15,888 nucleotides of DNA from positions 1 to 15,888 of the forward strand of contig CAZXSA010000111.1 in NCBI GenBank assembly GCA_964642815.1, written 5' to 3'. Of this stretch, positions 1-10,400 are shown piece by piece. Made by a program: the position numbers and the translations under genes. The notes beneath the pieces were generated by a model. It had not been told where the DNA came from. It did no database searches and saw only the letters and a program-made list of their open reading frames with translations. The first letter of the stretch is position 1, and each line of letters begins with the position of its first letter. The DNA comes from JAAYCU01 sp964642815 (GTDB lineage Bacteria > Planctomycetota > Phycisphaerae > UBA1845 > PWPN01).

Positions 1-3000
1 AGTACCTGGATCATGACCTGTGGTGGAGGCTGGTCGAGTTCAGCGATCATGGATTCGATCTGCGATTTCATGCGCGGGCTGTAGCTGACCAGAATAATGC
101 TGGCCTCGCCCTGCTCCCGCTCCACGCTGGTCACGGACACCTTCCGCTCGCTGCGGCGCATCGCCGCTTCCTCCGCCCCGCCGACGGCCTCCTCGAGTAT
201 CTGGCTTTCGCTGTCGAAGAACTCGGTCATGGCCGACGCCACGTCGCTGGCCCTTGCGTTTTGAAGCCGACGAACCTCCACGATCCGCTCGTCAATCTGC
301 CGCTCGTCGAGCTTGTAAACAAGATTGGCCACCTCGGCCAGATAGGCCTCGCTGCCCGCGGCGATCAGCGTGTTGGTGCGCTCATCCACGGAGAAGGTCA
401 GCTCGATAGCCGCCCCTCCGGCCGTGGCCATGGCCGCCGCCGCTGTCGGGCTGAAGACGACTTGGCGCGATTCCTCGCCACTCCGGCTTCCTCCGCCACT
501 CTGGGTCTGGAACAACTCATCCAACAGCTTCTTCATGTCCGCGGCGTTGGCGTTATACAGAGGAAACTCGCGAATGCTGGCGATCATCGGTTGCACGCTG
601 TCCAGCATCCGGATCAATTGCCCCATCATGGCAATACTGTCCTCCGGAGCCATGAGGACCAGCGAATTGGAGGCCGTATAGGCTTCCACGGTCACGTCCT
701 GATAGACCAACTGGTCGAAGATAGGTTGCTTGGTGATCTCGTCGTGGCCCTTCATGAATTTGATAATCATCTGCCGGGCCTCATCGCTCTGGCCTTGTTG
801 CGATTTTTCAAAGAATTTATCGAGCATGTCGGCCATGTCCTGGGCCTTGGAGTTCAGCAGGGTCACCACTTGCAGTCCCATGGTGGTCTTGACCATGTTG
901 TTGTCCAGGGCGGCGACAATCTGCCGAATTTCATCCATCATGCCCGGCGGGGCCCAGACCAACAGCGAGTTGGTCCGCGGCTCGGGGGTAATGGCCACGT
1001 CGACCTGCATGGTCGACCCCGCGGCGCCGCCTCCGGTGCGCTGCCGTTGTTGGAGCAACTTATCCAGCGTATCCGCCAACTGCTGGGCCTTGCCCTGCAT
1101 CAGCGGAATGACCTCCAGATGTTGAGCTAGGGTCGATTTCTGATCCAGCTTGCGGATCAGATCGTCAAGGACCACGTGGTCTTCCTGCGAGGCGTTGGCG
1201 ACCAATGTATTGGAACCCTCGTCGGCCAGAATGGTCACCGGCGTGCGTTCGGTCTTTTGGGTCTGTCCCCCACGATTTTCAAAAAGATCGGTCAGCACCT
1301 GCTGCAACTGAGTGGCCGAGGCCTGCTGAAGCATGTACACCCGCATCTCCGACGTCGGCGCGCCGGGCTCCCGATCGAGATTGGGGATCAGCGTTTCGGC
1401 CTTTTGCATGGCGAAACGCGTGCCGGCCACGATCAGCACGTTGCTGCGGATGTCCGGAATCACCGTGATTTGATACTGGTCCTGCAGATCCTGCTGCGAT
1501 TGCCGCATGCCCTCGAACAGTTGGGTGAGGATGTCGGCCACGCTGACCACGTCCGCCCACTGCAAGGGGAAGAACTTGGCGTCGGCCTGAAACAGCGGCG
1601 TCTCCGCCTTATCGATTTCCTGCAAGAGGAACTCGACGATCGCGAAATTCTGCGGGCTGGCGCTGACGATCAGCGAACTGCTCCGCACGTCGGCCACGAT
1701 CGATATCTTGGTTTCCGCCTCGGGCAGCTCGCTGGTACTGGCCGTCCCCCGGTAAATGGATTGCTGGAACATCTTCTCGACCAGTTCGGCCGTCTTGGAT
1801 ACGTCCGCGTTCTTCACCGGGAAGGACCGGATCGCCCCCTCGACCGCCGGCATTTTGTCCAGCTTCGCCACCATGGCCACGATTTCGTCGTAGTTCAGCT
1901 TGGTGGAGGCCACCAAAAGAGTATTCGTCAGCGGCTCCTCGACAATGGCCACTCGGTCCGACGGCTGCTCCTGCTGGCCCTGGCTCAGGCTCATCTGAAT
2001 ACGCTTATCCCACAAATCCTGGATAATCTTCCCGACCGACCCGGCGCTATTATAGGTCAATTCAATCAGGCGGATGTCGGCCATCGGCGCGAGTTTCTGT
2101 TGTTCGAGCTTCTCGATGACCGACTGAATGGCGTGAAAATCCTCGACGCTGGAGGCGATGAGCAGCGCGTTGCTCCGGGTATCGGTGACGATCACCGGCC
2201 GGTCCTCGGGCAGGCCCTCTTCCTCTCGCTGCTTGGTCCGACGGTCCCAGAGGCTCCCAATCTTGTCCGCCAGATCGGCGGCGGTCAGCTTATTCGGATC
2301 CAACGCGATGATATTGATATCGCCGCCGTAGTACTTGCTTTCATCCAACTGTACGGCCAGCTTGCGGATTTCCTCGAAGTTCTCCTCGTTGGCGCACACG
2401 ATCAGCATGTTCGTCCGCAGATCGGCGATGACCAGGGATTGTTCGCGGTCGGCCACGATGGCCCCCTGGTTGGCGGCCAGCTTCTGCCACTGGTCGGCCA
2501 GCTTCTGGGCAAACTCCTGCACCCGCCGGACATCGGCATGTTCCAGCTTGATCATCCGCGGTGAAAACTTGCTGGCCGTCCCCGGCTTGTCCACGGATTC
2601 GACAATCTGGCTGACCAGCAAAAGTTGCTCCAGTTGACCGGCCACCACCAGCGTATTGGTCCGCCGGTCGGCCGCCATGGCCACGTTGTACGCCAAAGCC
2701 TCGCCGGGGTAGCCGCGCGGCGTCCGATCCGGCACATCGGTCCTTCCCGGCTGGGCCGGTAACCGCTGCCCGGAGGAAAACAGGTTGGTCAGTCGCGTAA
2801 CCAGCTCTTCCGCGTCGGCGTGCTGAAGCGCATAAATCTTTACCGCCATCTCCTCGGCGATCGGCAGCGTGTCCAGCAGCCGAATGATCTCGCCGATCGG
2901 TTCCAGGTTGGACTCCGTCGTGGTCACCAAAATGGCATTCGAGCCATCGTCGACGTCCAGCTTGATCGGCTTCTCCAAATCCAGCTCCGGAATATTCTCC

Positions 3001-4184
3001 TTCTCGAACACCACTTGCAGACGCCGGATTTGTTCCCGGGCCTCCTTGCCTTCCTCGCTACCTGGCTGGAGCATGGTTTCCATCGCGGCCGCCAGATCCT
3101 TGGCCGCCGCCTTTCTCAGAAAGAAGAACTTCGCCTTGATGGCCTTGCCGGGGGCTCTTTCCACCGGATCGACGTCGATCTGCTCCACCCATTTCTGGAT
3201 TTGCTTGAAATCATCATCGGAAGCGGAGATCAGCAATTGGTTCAACCGATGGTTGGCCACGATATCCACCAGTTGCCCCTGCTCCTGCCGGCGCTTTTGA
3301 AGCAAATTGAGCATGTCCCCAAGCTGGGTCTTGGCCTCGGCGGCATTGATGAACTTCAACTGAATGGACTGGAACTGCACTTCCCCCGCCAAGGAGGGTC
3401 TGTCCAACTTCTCGATGATATCGGCGATGGCGTTTAAATTATTCTCTGAGGCGGCCACCATCAGCATGTTACTCCGCGAGTTGGGAATAATCGTCAGGCG
3501 GTCTTCCGGGCGAATGGCCCCGGTGGCGGGTGCTTTGGCCGCGTTCCAGAACCTCGTGATTTCCGGAGCCAACGTAGCCGCCTGGGCGTTTTTCAACTCG
3601 AAGATTTTAAAGGTCAGCGGGGAGGCTACCTGATCGATGGCATCAATCACCGCCTGAAGTTTGGCGAGGTCTTCCTCATTACCATACAAGATCAGATCGC
3701 CGGATTCAGTCGTCTGGACCTCGACCGGGTCGCCGCTTAATTCGCCGACGTTCGCCAGGTACCGGGCGGCCTCCTCCTCAAGGCTCTCTTGCTGGCCGAC
3801 AGGAATCATACTCATGATTTCGCGATCAAGATCTTCCATCAGTGCCGGCCGGGTGGCGACCGTTGTTCGCGGAGCGGCGGGGCGGCTTGGTGGCGGAACA
3901 GCCTCGGCGGTGGCCGGCCGTGTGCTCGGCTCCCCCGTCGCCGGTTGCGTGGCTGCCGCTCGTCGGGCTTCGCGCTGCGGGCGGGCTTCGGTCCGCGGGC
4001 GTACCCGCAGGCCCTGGGCCAACGGGTCGTTCAACGTATCATCGGTTTGACTGACCCGTATGACCGGTCCACGGGGCAATTCCGCGTCCGCCGGCTGTGT
4101 CGCCTGCCCCATCGCCGCCGCCAGTATCATCCATTGGCACAAAAACATGGCGTTTCTCCTTCCGCGCCCAAGGCCAACCCGCAT
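1..4184 (-). CDS. Giant multi-module secretin (GspD/PilQ-like), C-terminal core beyond the window
   Basis: About 1394 residues are visible and the gene runs off the left edge without a stop. With ATG at 4184 the N-terminus is Arg-rich (Met-Arg-Val-Gly-Leu-Gly-Arg-Gly-Arg-Arg), then a hydrophobic core and Met-Gly-Gln-Ala, a proper Sec signal peptide. ATG at 4148 has the stronger ribosome binding site (AAGGAG, seven bases) but lacks basic residues. A Pro/Thr/Arg linker with Ala-Thr-Gln-Pro-Ala phrases extends to about residue 105. About 15 secretin-N modules follow, with closing helices such as Ile-Ile-Glu-Lys-Leu-Asp near 3407 and Met-Ile-Ala-Glu-Leu-Asp near 37. The last visible residues are Pro-Pro-Pro-Gln-Val-Met-Ile-Gln-Val-Leu, which in GspD/PilQ proteins precede the membrane-embedded secretin domain. 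It should therefore form the outer-membrane pore with an elongated periplasmic part. The secretin core itself is not visible. Confidence 0.88.
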   Translation of the reverse strand, partial: MRVGLGRGRRNAMFLCQWMILAAAMGQATQPADAELPRGPVIRVSQTDDTLNDPLAQGLRVRPRTEARPQREARRAAATQPATGEPSTRPATAEAVPPPSRPAAPRTTVATRPALMEDLDREIMSMIPVGQQESLEEEAARYLANVGELSGDPVEVQTTESGDLILYGNEEDLAKLQAVIDAIDQVASPLTFKIFELKNAQAATLAPEITRFWNAAKAPATGAIRPEDRLTIIPNSRSNMLMVAASENNLNAIADIIEKLDRPSLAGEVQFQSIQLKFINAAEAKTQLGDMLNLLQKRRQEQGQLVDIVANHRLNQLLISASDDDFKQIQKWVEQIDVDPVERAPGKAIKAKFFFLRKAAAKDLAAAMETMLQPGSEEGKEAREQIRRLQVVFEKENIPELDLEKPIKLDVDDGSNAILVTTTESNLEPIGEIIRLLDTLPIAEEMAVKIYALQHADAEELVTRLTNLFSSGQRLPAQPGRTDVPDRTPRGYPGEALAYNVAMAADRRTNTLVVAGQLEQLLLVSQIVESVDKPGTASKFSPRMIKLEHADVRRVQEFAQKLADQWQKLAANQGAIVADREQSLVIADLRTNMLIVCANEENFEEIRKLAVQLDESKYYGGDINIIALDPNKLTAADLADKIGSLWDRRTKQREEEGLPEDRPVIVTDTRSNALLIASSVEDFHAIQSVIEKLEQQKLAPMADIRLIELTYNSAGSVGKIIQDLWDKRIQMSLSQGQQEQPSDRVAIVEEPLTNTLLVASTKLNYDEIVAMVAKLDKMPAVEGAIRSFPVKNADVSKTAELVEKMFQQSIYRGTASTSELPEAETKISIVADVRSSSLIVSASPQNFAIVEFLLQEIDKAETPLFQADAKFFPLQWADVVSVADILTQLFEGMRQSQQDLQDQYQITVIPDIRSNVLIVAGTRFAMQKAETLIPNLDREPGAPTSEMRVYMLQQASATQLQQVLTDLFENRGGQTQKTERTPVTILADEGSNTLVANASQEDHVVLDDLIRKLDQKSTLAQHLEVIPLMQGKAQQLADTLDKLLQQRQRTGGGAAGSTMQVDVAITPEPRTNSLLVWAPPGMMDEIRQIVAALDNNMVKTTMGLQVVTLLNSKAQDMADMLDKFFEKSQQGQSDEARQMIIKFMKGHDEITKQPIFDQLVYQDVTVEAYTASNSLVLMAPEDSIAMMGQLIRMLDSVQPMIASIREFPLYNANAADMKKLLDELFQTQSGGGSRSGEESRQVVFSPTAAAAMATAGGAAIELTFSVDERTNTLIAAGSEAYLAEVANLVYKLDERQIDERIVEVRRLQNARASDVASAMTEFFDSESQILEEAVGGAEEAAMRRSERKVSVTSVEREQGEASIILVSYSPRMKSQIESMIAELDQPPPQVMIQV
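31..3870 (-). repeat. Tandem array of about 15 secretin-N modules in the second giant gene
   Basis: Closing helices ending in Leu-Asp, Ile-Asp, Val-Asp or Leu-Glu recur near plus-strand positions 3640, 3407, 3176, 2875, 2591, 2345, 2107, 1857, 1610, 1375, 1147, 903, 600, 310 and 37. The spacing is about 230-300 bases. The copies are strongly diverged and share pattern rather than identity, unlike modules 21-23 of the neighbouring giant gene. Confidence 0.8.
4156..4161 (-). promoter_or_regulatory. Candidate ribosome binding site for the alternative start at 4148
   Basis: The minus strand reads AAGGAG, seven bases before ATG at 4148. It competes with AAGGA at 4190-4194, five bases before ATG at 4184. 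The first is stronger as a binding site. The second yields the signal peptide with a basic N-terminus. Inside the longer frame this site would be read as the rare arginine codons AGG AGA, which is a point in favour of 4148. Confidence 0.45.
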
Positions 4185-4404
4185 CGATATCCTTAATCTA
4201 TTATCATCGAGACCGCGCCTGCGATCAGTCAAATAATTCTTCGCCTTACCGGCCGAACCCGCCCGCGCCGGCGAGCCCGGTTGCCGGGATTATCATCGAA
4301 CACTCATATCCCCGCCAGTGGCAAAATGTCCACGGCCCGATGCCGCCATCCTGCCTCTGACGGTCCACCGACCTGCCCGCCCGTGTCGAAGGGTTGGCAA
4401 GCCG
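4185..4404. other. Intergenic gap between the two giant genes
   Basis: This 220-base gap is the longest noncoding stretch in the cluster. It holds a short hairpin (CCCGG, three-base loop, CCGGG at 4276-4288) without a following run of T on the minus strand, so it is not a convincing intrinsic terminator. A TTGACT at 4227-4232 and GATAAT at 4200-4205 resemble promoter boxes but are 21 bases apart. No conserved open frame continues from the giant gene through it. It could hold a promoter for the second giant gene, but nothing here is decisive. Confidence 0.4.
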
Positions 4405-7400
4405 CTATCGCGTACGGCCGCGCGTCCCGCCCGTCGTCCGGCCGCGATAAGCTCCGGTACCGCCGGTGGTCGTGCTTGTACCCTGCTGCTGGTCGATGAT
4501 GCTCTGCAATATCTGCTGCATGTCGCGGGCCGACATATTGCTGTTCCGTAGTGGCACCACCATGGCCTTGGGCGGAGACTCCTGCACGCCGCGCATCGTC
4601 TGGAACTGCTCGATCAGTTGTTCCACCGTCTCGAATAGCTCGGGGGCGCCCCCAATAATCAAGGCCGGCACCCGCTCGTTGACCCCGATGGCGATCTGGG
4701 CGGCTTTATAACCCGGATTCTGCTGGGCCTTGAGCGTTTCGCCTCGGTTGATGGTCGTCTCCAGCTCCCGGGCCAAACCGCTGACATCCACTCCCCGGGC
4801 CACCCGGACCACCCGGACTCCCGCCGGGCCATCAGGCTTGGTATCCAACTGCTGAGCCATCTCCTCGATCATTTTGAAATCGTTCGGCCGGGCCCGGATC
4901 ACCAGGCTATTGGTGCTCTCGTCCGGGATGATGGTCGGAACCATTTCCGGATTCTGCTGGCTGCGGCGATCTTTCTGGGCCGGTTCGGTGAAAATCCGGG
5001 TCAAACTGGTGGCCACTTGAGACGCCGACGCGTTCGTCAGCTTGATCGTCCGCGGAGTGGACGATCCGGCGATATCCTGCTTGTCCATGTCCCGGACAAT
5101 CTGTTCGATGCGATCCAGCTCGGCCGTCGCCCCGCTGACCATCAAGCTGTTCATCGTCTGGGAAATACTGATCTTAACGTTACCGATCAATTCGGCTCCC
5201 GCCCGCGAACCCGCGACACCGGGCTTACGCAGATAATCGGTAAGGAACTTCTGGGCGTCGGCCACGTCCATGACCTCCAGCGGGATAATGCGAATCTCCT
5301 GGAGCGTGTCGGTGGCCGGTTTGTCCAGCTCGACCACCATGCTCTCGATAGCTTTCATATCGCTCGCGGCGGCCGAGACCACCAGGGAATTTGAACTGGC
5401 ATCCGCGGTGATGACGATGGGCATGGCCCCCTGGCGATTTCGCAGGCTCATCCCATAAGCCACCTGGGTCAAGGCCCGGGCCAGCTCATCCGCCTGGGCG
5501 TATTGCAGCTTGATGACCTTCTGATTCGAGCCCACCGCCGGTTCCTTATCCATCTCCGCGATGAGCTCCTCCACCTTGGTCATGTTCTTGGTGTTGGCCG
5601 TAATCACGATCGCCATGTTCTGGTAATCGGGGGCCACGGCGACCTGCTCGCTCGGCGGGTCCGTCCGGCCCGGAGTAGTAAACTTGCTGACAATCGCCTG
5701 ATGGACATAAGCCGGGTTGGCGTACTTCAACTGGAATACTTTCGTATCCCTTTCCGCGCCTTTGGCCACCTCCTCGCTATCCATCTGGGCAATCAATTGC
5801 TCCACCTTGGCCATATTCTTCTCGTTGGCGTTAACGATAACCATCATGTTCTGATAGTCCGCGGTCACCATTACTTGCTCGGCGGGCGGAGTTGTTCGTA
5901 CGGAATAGAAGGTGTTGGTAATCGCTTGCGACACATAGGCCGGGTTGGCGTATTTTAACTGAAAAACCTTCGTTTCCTTTTCCTGCCCCTTGGCGGTCTC
6001 GGCGCTGTCGAGCTTGGTGACCAACTCCTCGATCTTCTTCATGTTTTCTTCGTTGGCGCTGACGATCAAAGTCATGGTGTTCCATTCGCCGGCTACCTGG
6101 ATTCGCTCGCTTTCGGACATGTTGGCCCGTTGCGGAAAAACCGTTTGAATGGCCGTGGCCACGTACTGCGGGTGGGTGTAAGACAACGGGAATATCTTTA
6201 CCTGCCGAACCGCCTGGGTAATGCCTTCGATATCCATCGTCTTGAGCAGCTCGTCGATGAGCGTCCTGTTCTTCGCGTTGCATTTAACGAACAACTGCCG
6301 GGAGGCGGCATCCGGCTGAATTGCAATCACCTTGTCGGCCGGGGTTTCGCCGGTAATACCTGAGGAGATCAAGCTGGCGCTACGCTTGGCGAAATACTGC
6401 ATCAACGTGTTGGCCACGTCGTCCACGTTGGCGTGCTTGATAGGTATCTGGTAATCGGCCAGTTCCAGATCGGCCGCCGGCTTGAACTCCTCGAGCGGCG
6501 TGATGATTGACGCCTTGATTTCCTCGATCTGACGCTTGGTTCCGTAAATATAGACCACGTTGCTGTTTGGTTCAGCCACCGCACTGGGCGGAGGTACGCC
6601 GCCTGAAGGTCGCTGCGCACGGTAAATCGCATTGATGCTGTTGGCCACGTCCGTCGCCCGGCTACGGGTCAGGGAAATCATCACGGTCGTCGGCGTACTG
6701 GTATCGGAGCCGGGGATATCGATCTTGGCCAATACCGTCTTCACCACCAATAACGCCTTCGGCGAACCGACCACTACCAGCGAGTTGGTCCGTGGATCGG
6801 CGGTGAAGGCAAAAGCCTCCTGCGACAGACCCGTCTTACCGAGCAACTGGGCGGCCATCGTTTTCAGGCTGGTTTCCACGTCGGTGGCCATCGCGTATTG
6901 CAGCGTGATAACTTCCGTCATCTGGCTGCCCTGGCGATCAAGGACCTCGATCACCTCGGAAATGTCCTTGAACAACGCATCCGAGGCGGTCACGAACAAC
7001 ATGTTGCTGCTGTCGTCGCCGGTAATGTTGACCTGCCGCTCCATGGTCTTGTCGGTGACGAACATATCCTTGAGCGTCTTGGCGACACTCGTAGCGGAGG
7101 CGAATTTAAGCGGAATCTGCCGCGGGCGGGTTTTATCTTCTACCATGTCCTCAAGTTCGTTGATCAGCTTTTCAACCAGGGCAATGCCCTCATCCGGCGC
7201 TGATACGAGAATTGAGTTAGTCCGGACCTCCGAGGTAATGCTAATATCCTTGGCCGGATTGATCTTGGCCCCATCTTCCCCGGTATCCGAAGCCATCTCC
7301 AGCATCTGCTGTTGGAGCATCTCGATCATGGCCGCCTGCTGGAACATGTTCCCGCCCCCCGCTCCGCCCATGCGCGGCATCATCTGCAGGCGGTCCCGTT

Positions 7401-10400
7401 GATCGATTCCCAGAATCACCTTGAGGGATTTTTCGACTTCCTGAGCATCAAGCTTCCGGAGTCGGAAGGTTTTTATATTCCGTTCGGGACCACCGGGCCG
7501 GTCGATCTTGAGCAACAACTCGGCAATGAGGGGAAAATCCTGCGTCGCCGCCCGGATAATCAAAGTCCGCATGCGCGGATCGGGTACCACGCGGATACGT
7601 TGACCGGCCGCCGCCGCCTTCGCCGCCGCCTTCGCCGCCGCCTCCTCTTCCTGCTCCCGGTTCATGCGATCGCGAATGGTCGTCTCGCCTTCGCCTTCCG
7701 CGCCGGGCTTGGTCGGCTGCTTGGTCGGCGGTTGTTGCTGCCGACCCCGTGGGGCGGCCTGCTGCGCCGCGGCGGCGGCTTGCTTGTCATTAAACATCTC
7801 CTCCAGAATCGAGGCCGCCACGGTAACATCGAGGTAGCGAACCTTAATCACACGAATTTCGGTACCGATTTCTTCTTCCGCCTTCTCGTACTGCTTGATG
7901 ATGTCGTCCATCAAATCTTCAATTTCCTCGAGTTGCGAGGCCGGCCCGACAACGTAAATCATATCTGAATCCGGATCGTACCGGATTTCCGTCCGAGAAG
8001 AGGTGTACGCGTCCACGGCGGCCTGGCGCACGGCGTTCGCGGCCAGTTGCTCCTGACTGGGTTGTTGGGGCGGCGTGTTTCGCGGCACGGAGGCAACCGG
8101 CTCGGACTTTTTTACCTCAACCACCGATGGCACGGCGGTCGCCGGTTGCGTAGCGGTCGACGCCGGTTGCGTGGCCGTCCCCCCCGCCACCGAAATCCTC
8201 GCTCCCTGCGCCCAGGATACCACCGCCAGCGAATCCATCAGGGCCCGAGACGTATTCGGCGGCACGAACGGCGTACCTTCTTCCTTGGAGGCCTGCTTGA
8301 TGATCGGATCGGTATAACGGATTTCCTCGATCAAATTCATTGGGTCTTCCGACTGATACCTGCCGGGAACCCGTTCGACGTTGATTTTATCCTGCAGGGA
8401 AGCCGGGGCCGCGGCTTGCAACTCAGTCACCACCCGCTCCGGCGCAACGCCCTTGACCCGGAAAGTACGCATGACAATAGGCGACTTGGGCGGGTTGTCG
8501 ATCATCTTTTTCAGCAGATCATTGACCATTTTGAACTGTTCCGGCTTGCCGGTGATGATCAACTGACTGGCATAGGGAAAGCTCTTGACCCACGGCGCCG
8601 CGGAATAGCCGTAATAATCCACCAACTGCTCGTCCAAGGTCTTACCCAACTGCTGCAAGTCAATGGTCTTGCCGTCCTTGTTCTTCTCCGGGATGTCGAA
8701 CGAACGCATGTCGCCATACTTGTCCCGGCTGACCAGTACACCCTCGCCGGTCTTGGCCTCCACATCCTCGGTCGCCGCCCGGGCCAGGGCCTCCCGCATC
8801 TCGACAATCTGCTCGATCATGGGCATTTTTTCGCGCGGGGCGGACACGAAAATCCGGTTGCTGTAATAATCCGATTTGATCACCACCTCGCCGGCTCCCG
8901 TGGGCCGACGGGTCAAACCATAGCCGGCCGGGGCCACGCCCATCATCGTCTCGATCATGTCCACCACTTCGTACACGTCGGCGTACTTGATCTCCAGAAC
9001 CTTGATCACCGGGCCTTCCGGCTCGGCCTGATCATCCAACTCCTTGATAAACTTCTCGGCCGCGAAAACCTTCTCCTCCGGCCCGCGCAGCACGATCGTG
9101 TTGCTCTTGCCGACCTGGGTCACCTGCAACGTATCATCCGTCGTTCCACTGGATGATGCGTAAGAACTATAAGGCGAATAAGAACGGCGGAAACGGTACG
9201 ATGAATAGCCGCCTGACGCCTCTTGACCGGCGATCATCTGTTGCACCGCCGGCACGACATCCTCCGCCTTGGCGGTCTCGAGATTCACGAAACGCATGGT
9301 CGCGGGCTGCGACGGCTGGTCAAATTCCTTCACCAGCGTATCCACCAGCTCCATCATCTGGGCCGGCGCCGAGACCATGATCTTGTCGGCGTTGCGATGG
9401 GCCATGACCTGCGGGCCGCTGCCATAATAGTAATATCCTCGCCCGCTGCTGGACTGCAGTTCACGGTACTTGCTCTCCAGAACGGGCGTAATCATGTCGG
9501 CCAGGTCCTGCGGCCGGGCGTTACGCACGTCAAAATTCTGAATCACGAAGGACAAATCCACCGACTGCTGGGCCTTAAGCAGTTCACTTACCCGCTTATC
9601 CACTTCCTCCATGCGCTCGGCCGGCGCGCTGACCATCAGCAGGCTGCTGCCCGGCACGGAATAAAACTGGATCGCGGAACTGCTCCCGCCGCCCGGCCCC
9701 TGGCCGTACATCCGCTGCAGGGTCGACGCCAGATTACCGGCCGCATACGAGTCCGCCCCCTCGATCTTGTAGGTGCGCATCTCGTTATCCTGCGTCGGAC
9801 TGCTGTCCAATTGGGCGATGACTTTCTCGATCTCGGTCATCTTGTCCGCCGGAGCATAAACCATCAGGCTGTCGGCAATCGCTGAAATCTTGATCGCGCC
9901 CGGCTCGGAACTGCTCCCGTAGCCATAGCCGTAACTTCGGCGGCCGCCGCCCTGGGTGAACATCGATTCGATCGCCCCTTGGATCATGCTGGCGTTGGCG
10001 TAGTTCAGCCGGAACATCTTGCGCTCGAACTTGTTGGCCTGATAATCCTGGTCAAGCTGCTTGGCCAGGTCTTCGATCTTCTTGAAATCCTCGTCGTTGG
10101 CCGTCACCAGCAACCGGTTGCTCACCGGCTCGGCCACGATCTGCGGAGAAGTGTCCGGAGCACCGTAGGAGTACCGCTGGCGCCGACTGCCGCCGCTACC
10201 CTGCCCGAATATTTCCAGGGCCTTGTCCCGAACATAGGTCACGTCCGCCGCGGCCAGCCGAATCTCCCGCATCTCCCGGGCTCCCTGCGGACCGGGCTGG
10301 TCCAGTTCCGTAATCAGCTTGGCGATATTTTCGTGCTCTGCGTCCGTGGCGCTGACGATGAGCATGTCCTGCTCGGGGGCGTACTGGATCATCGCCCCGC

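Noticed and set aside
1176..2564. Long plus-strand open frame of 462 codons, with others of 444 codons at 11272-12606, 369 at 8047-9156 and 289 at 261-1130
   Set aside because: These are antisense shadows of the two giant genes. Their products are rich in His, Arg, Leu and Gln, show no domain pattern, and lie opposite frames with clear repeated secretin-N structure.
4130..4148. Lipoprotein signal around Met-Phe-Leu-Cys at the secretin N-terminus
   Set aside because: The residues before the cysteine do not fit a lipobox, because a small residue is missing at the position just before it; the cysteine lies at the start of the hydrophobic core.
4200..4232. Sigma-70-like promoter (TTGACT and GATAAT) before the secretin gene
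   Set aside because: Each box matches five of six consensus bases, but the 21-base spacer is too long, and the predicted transcript would begin almost at the 4184 start.
4276..4288. Hairpin CCCGG-TTG-CCGGG as a transcription terminator after the ungated giant
   Set aside because: The stem is only five pairs and is not followed by a T-run in the direction of transcription; a GC-rich stretch follows instead.
4185..4404. Missing secretin core of the ungated giant caused by a frameshift near its end
   Set aside because: The region after its stop is short, contains no secretin-like sequence in any minus-strand frame, and is followed by a new gene with its own signal peptide.
5540..6215. Regular repeat that could suggest a CRISPR array
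   Set aside because: The period is about 228 bases, the copies are coding and in frame, and there are no short identical direct repeats with unique spacers.
5831..6283. Minus-strand open frame of 150 codons
   Set aside because: It is an out-of-frame shadow inside the giant gene and is Arg/His/Gly-rich with no family pattern.
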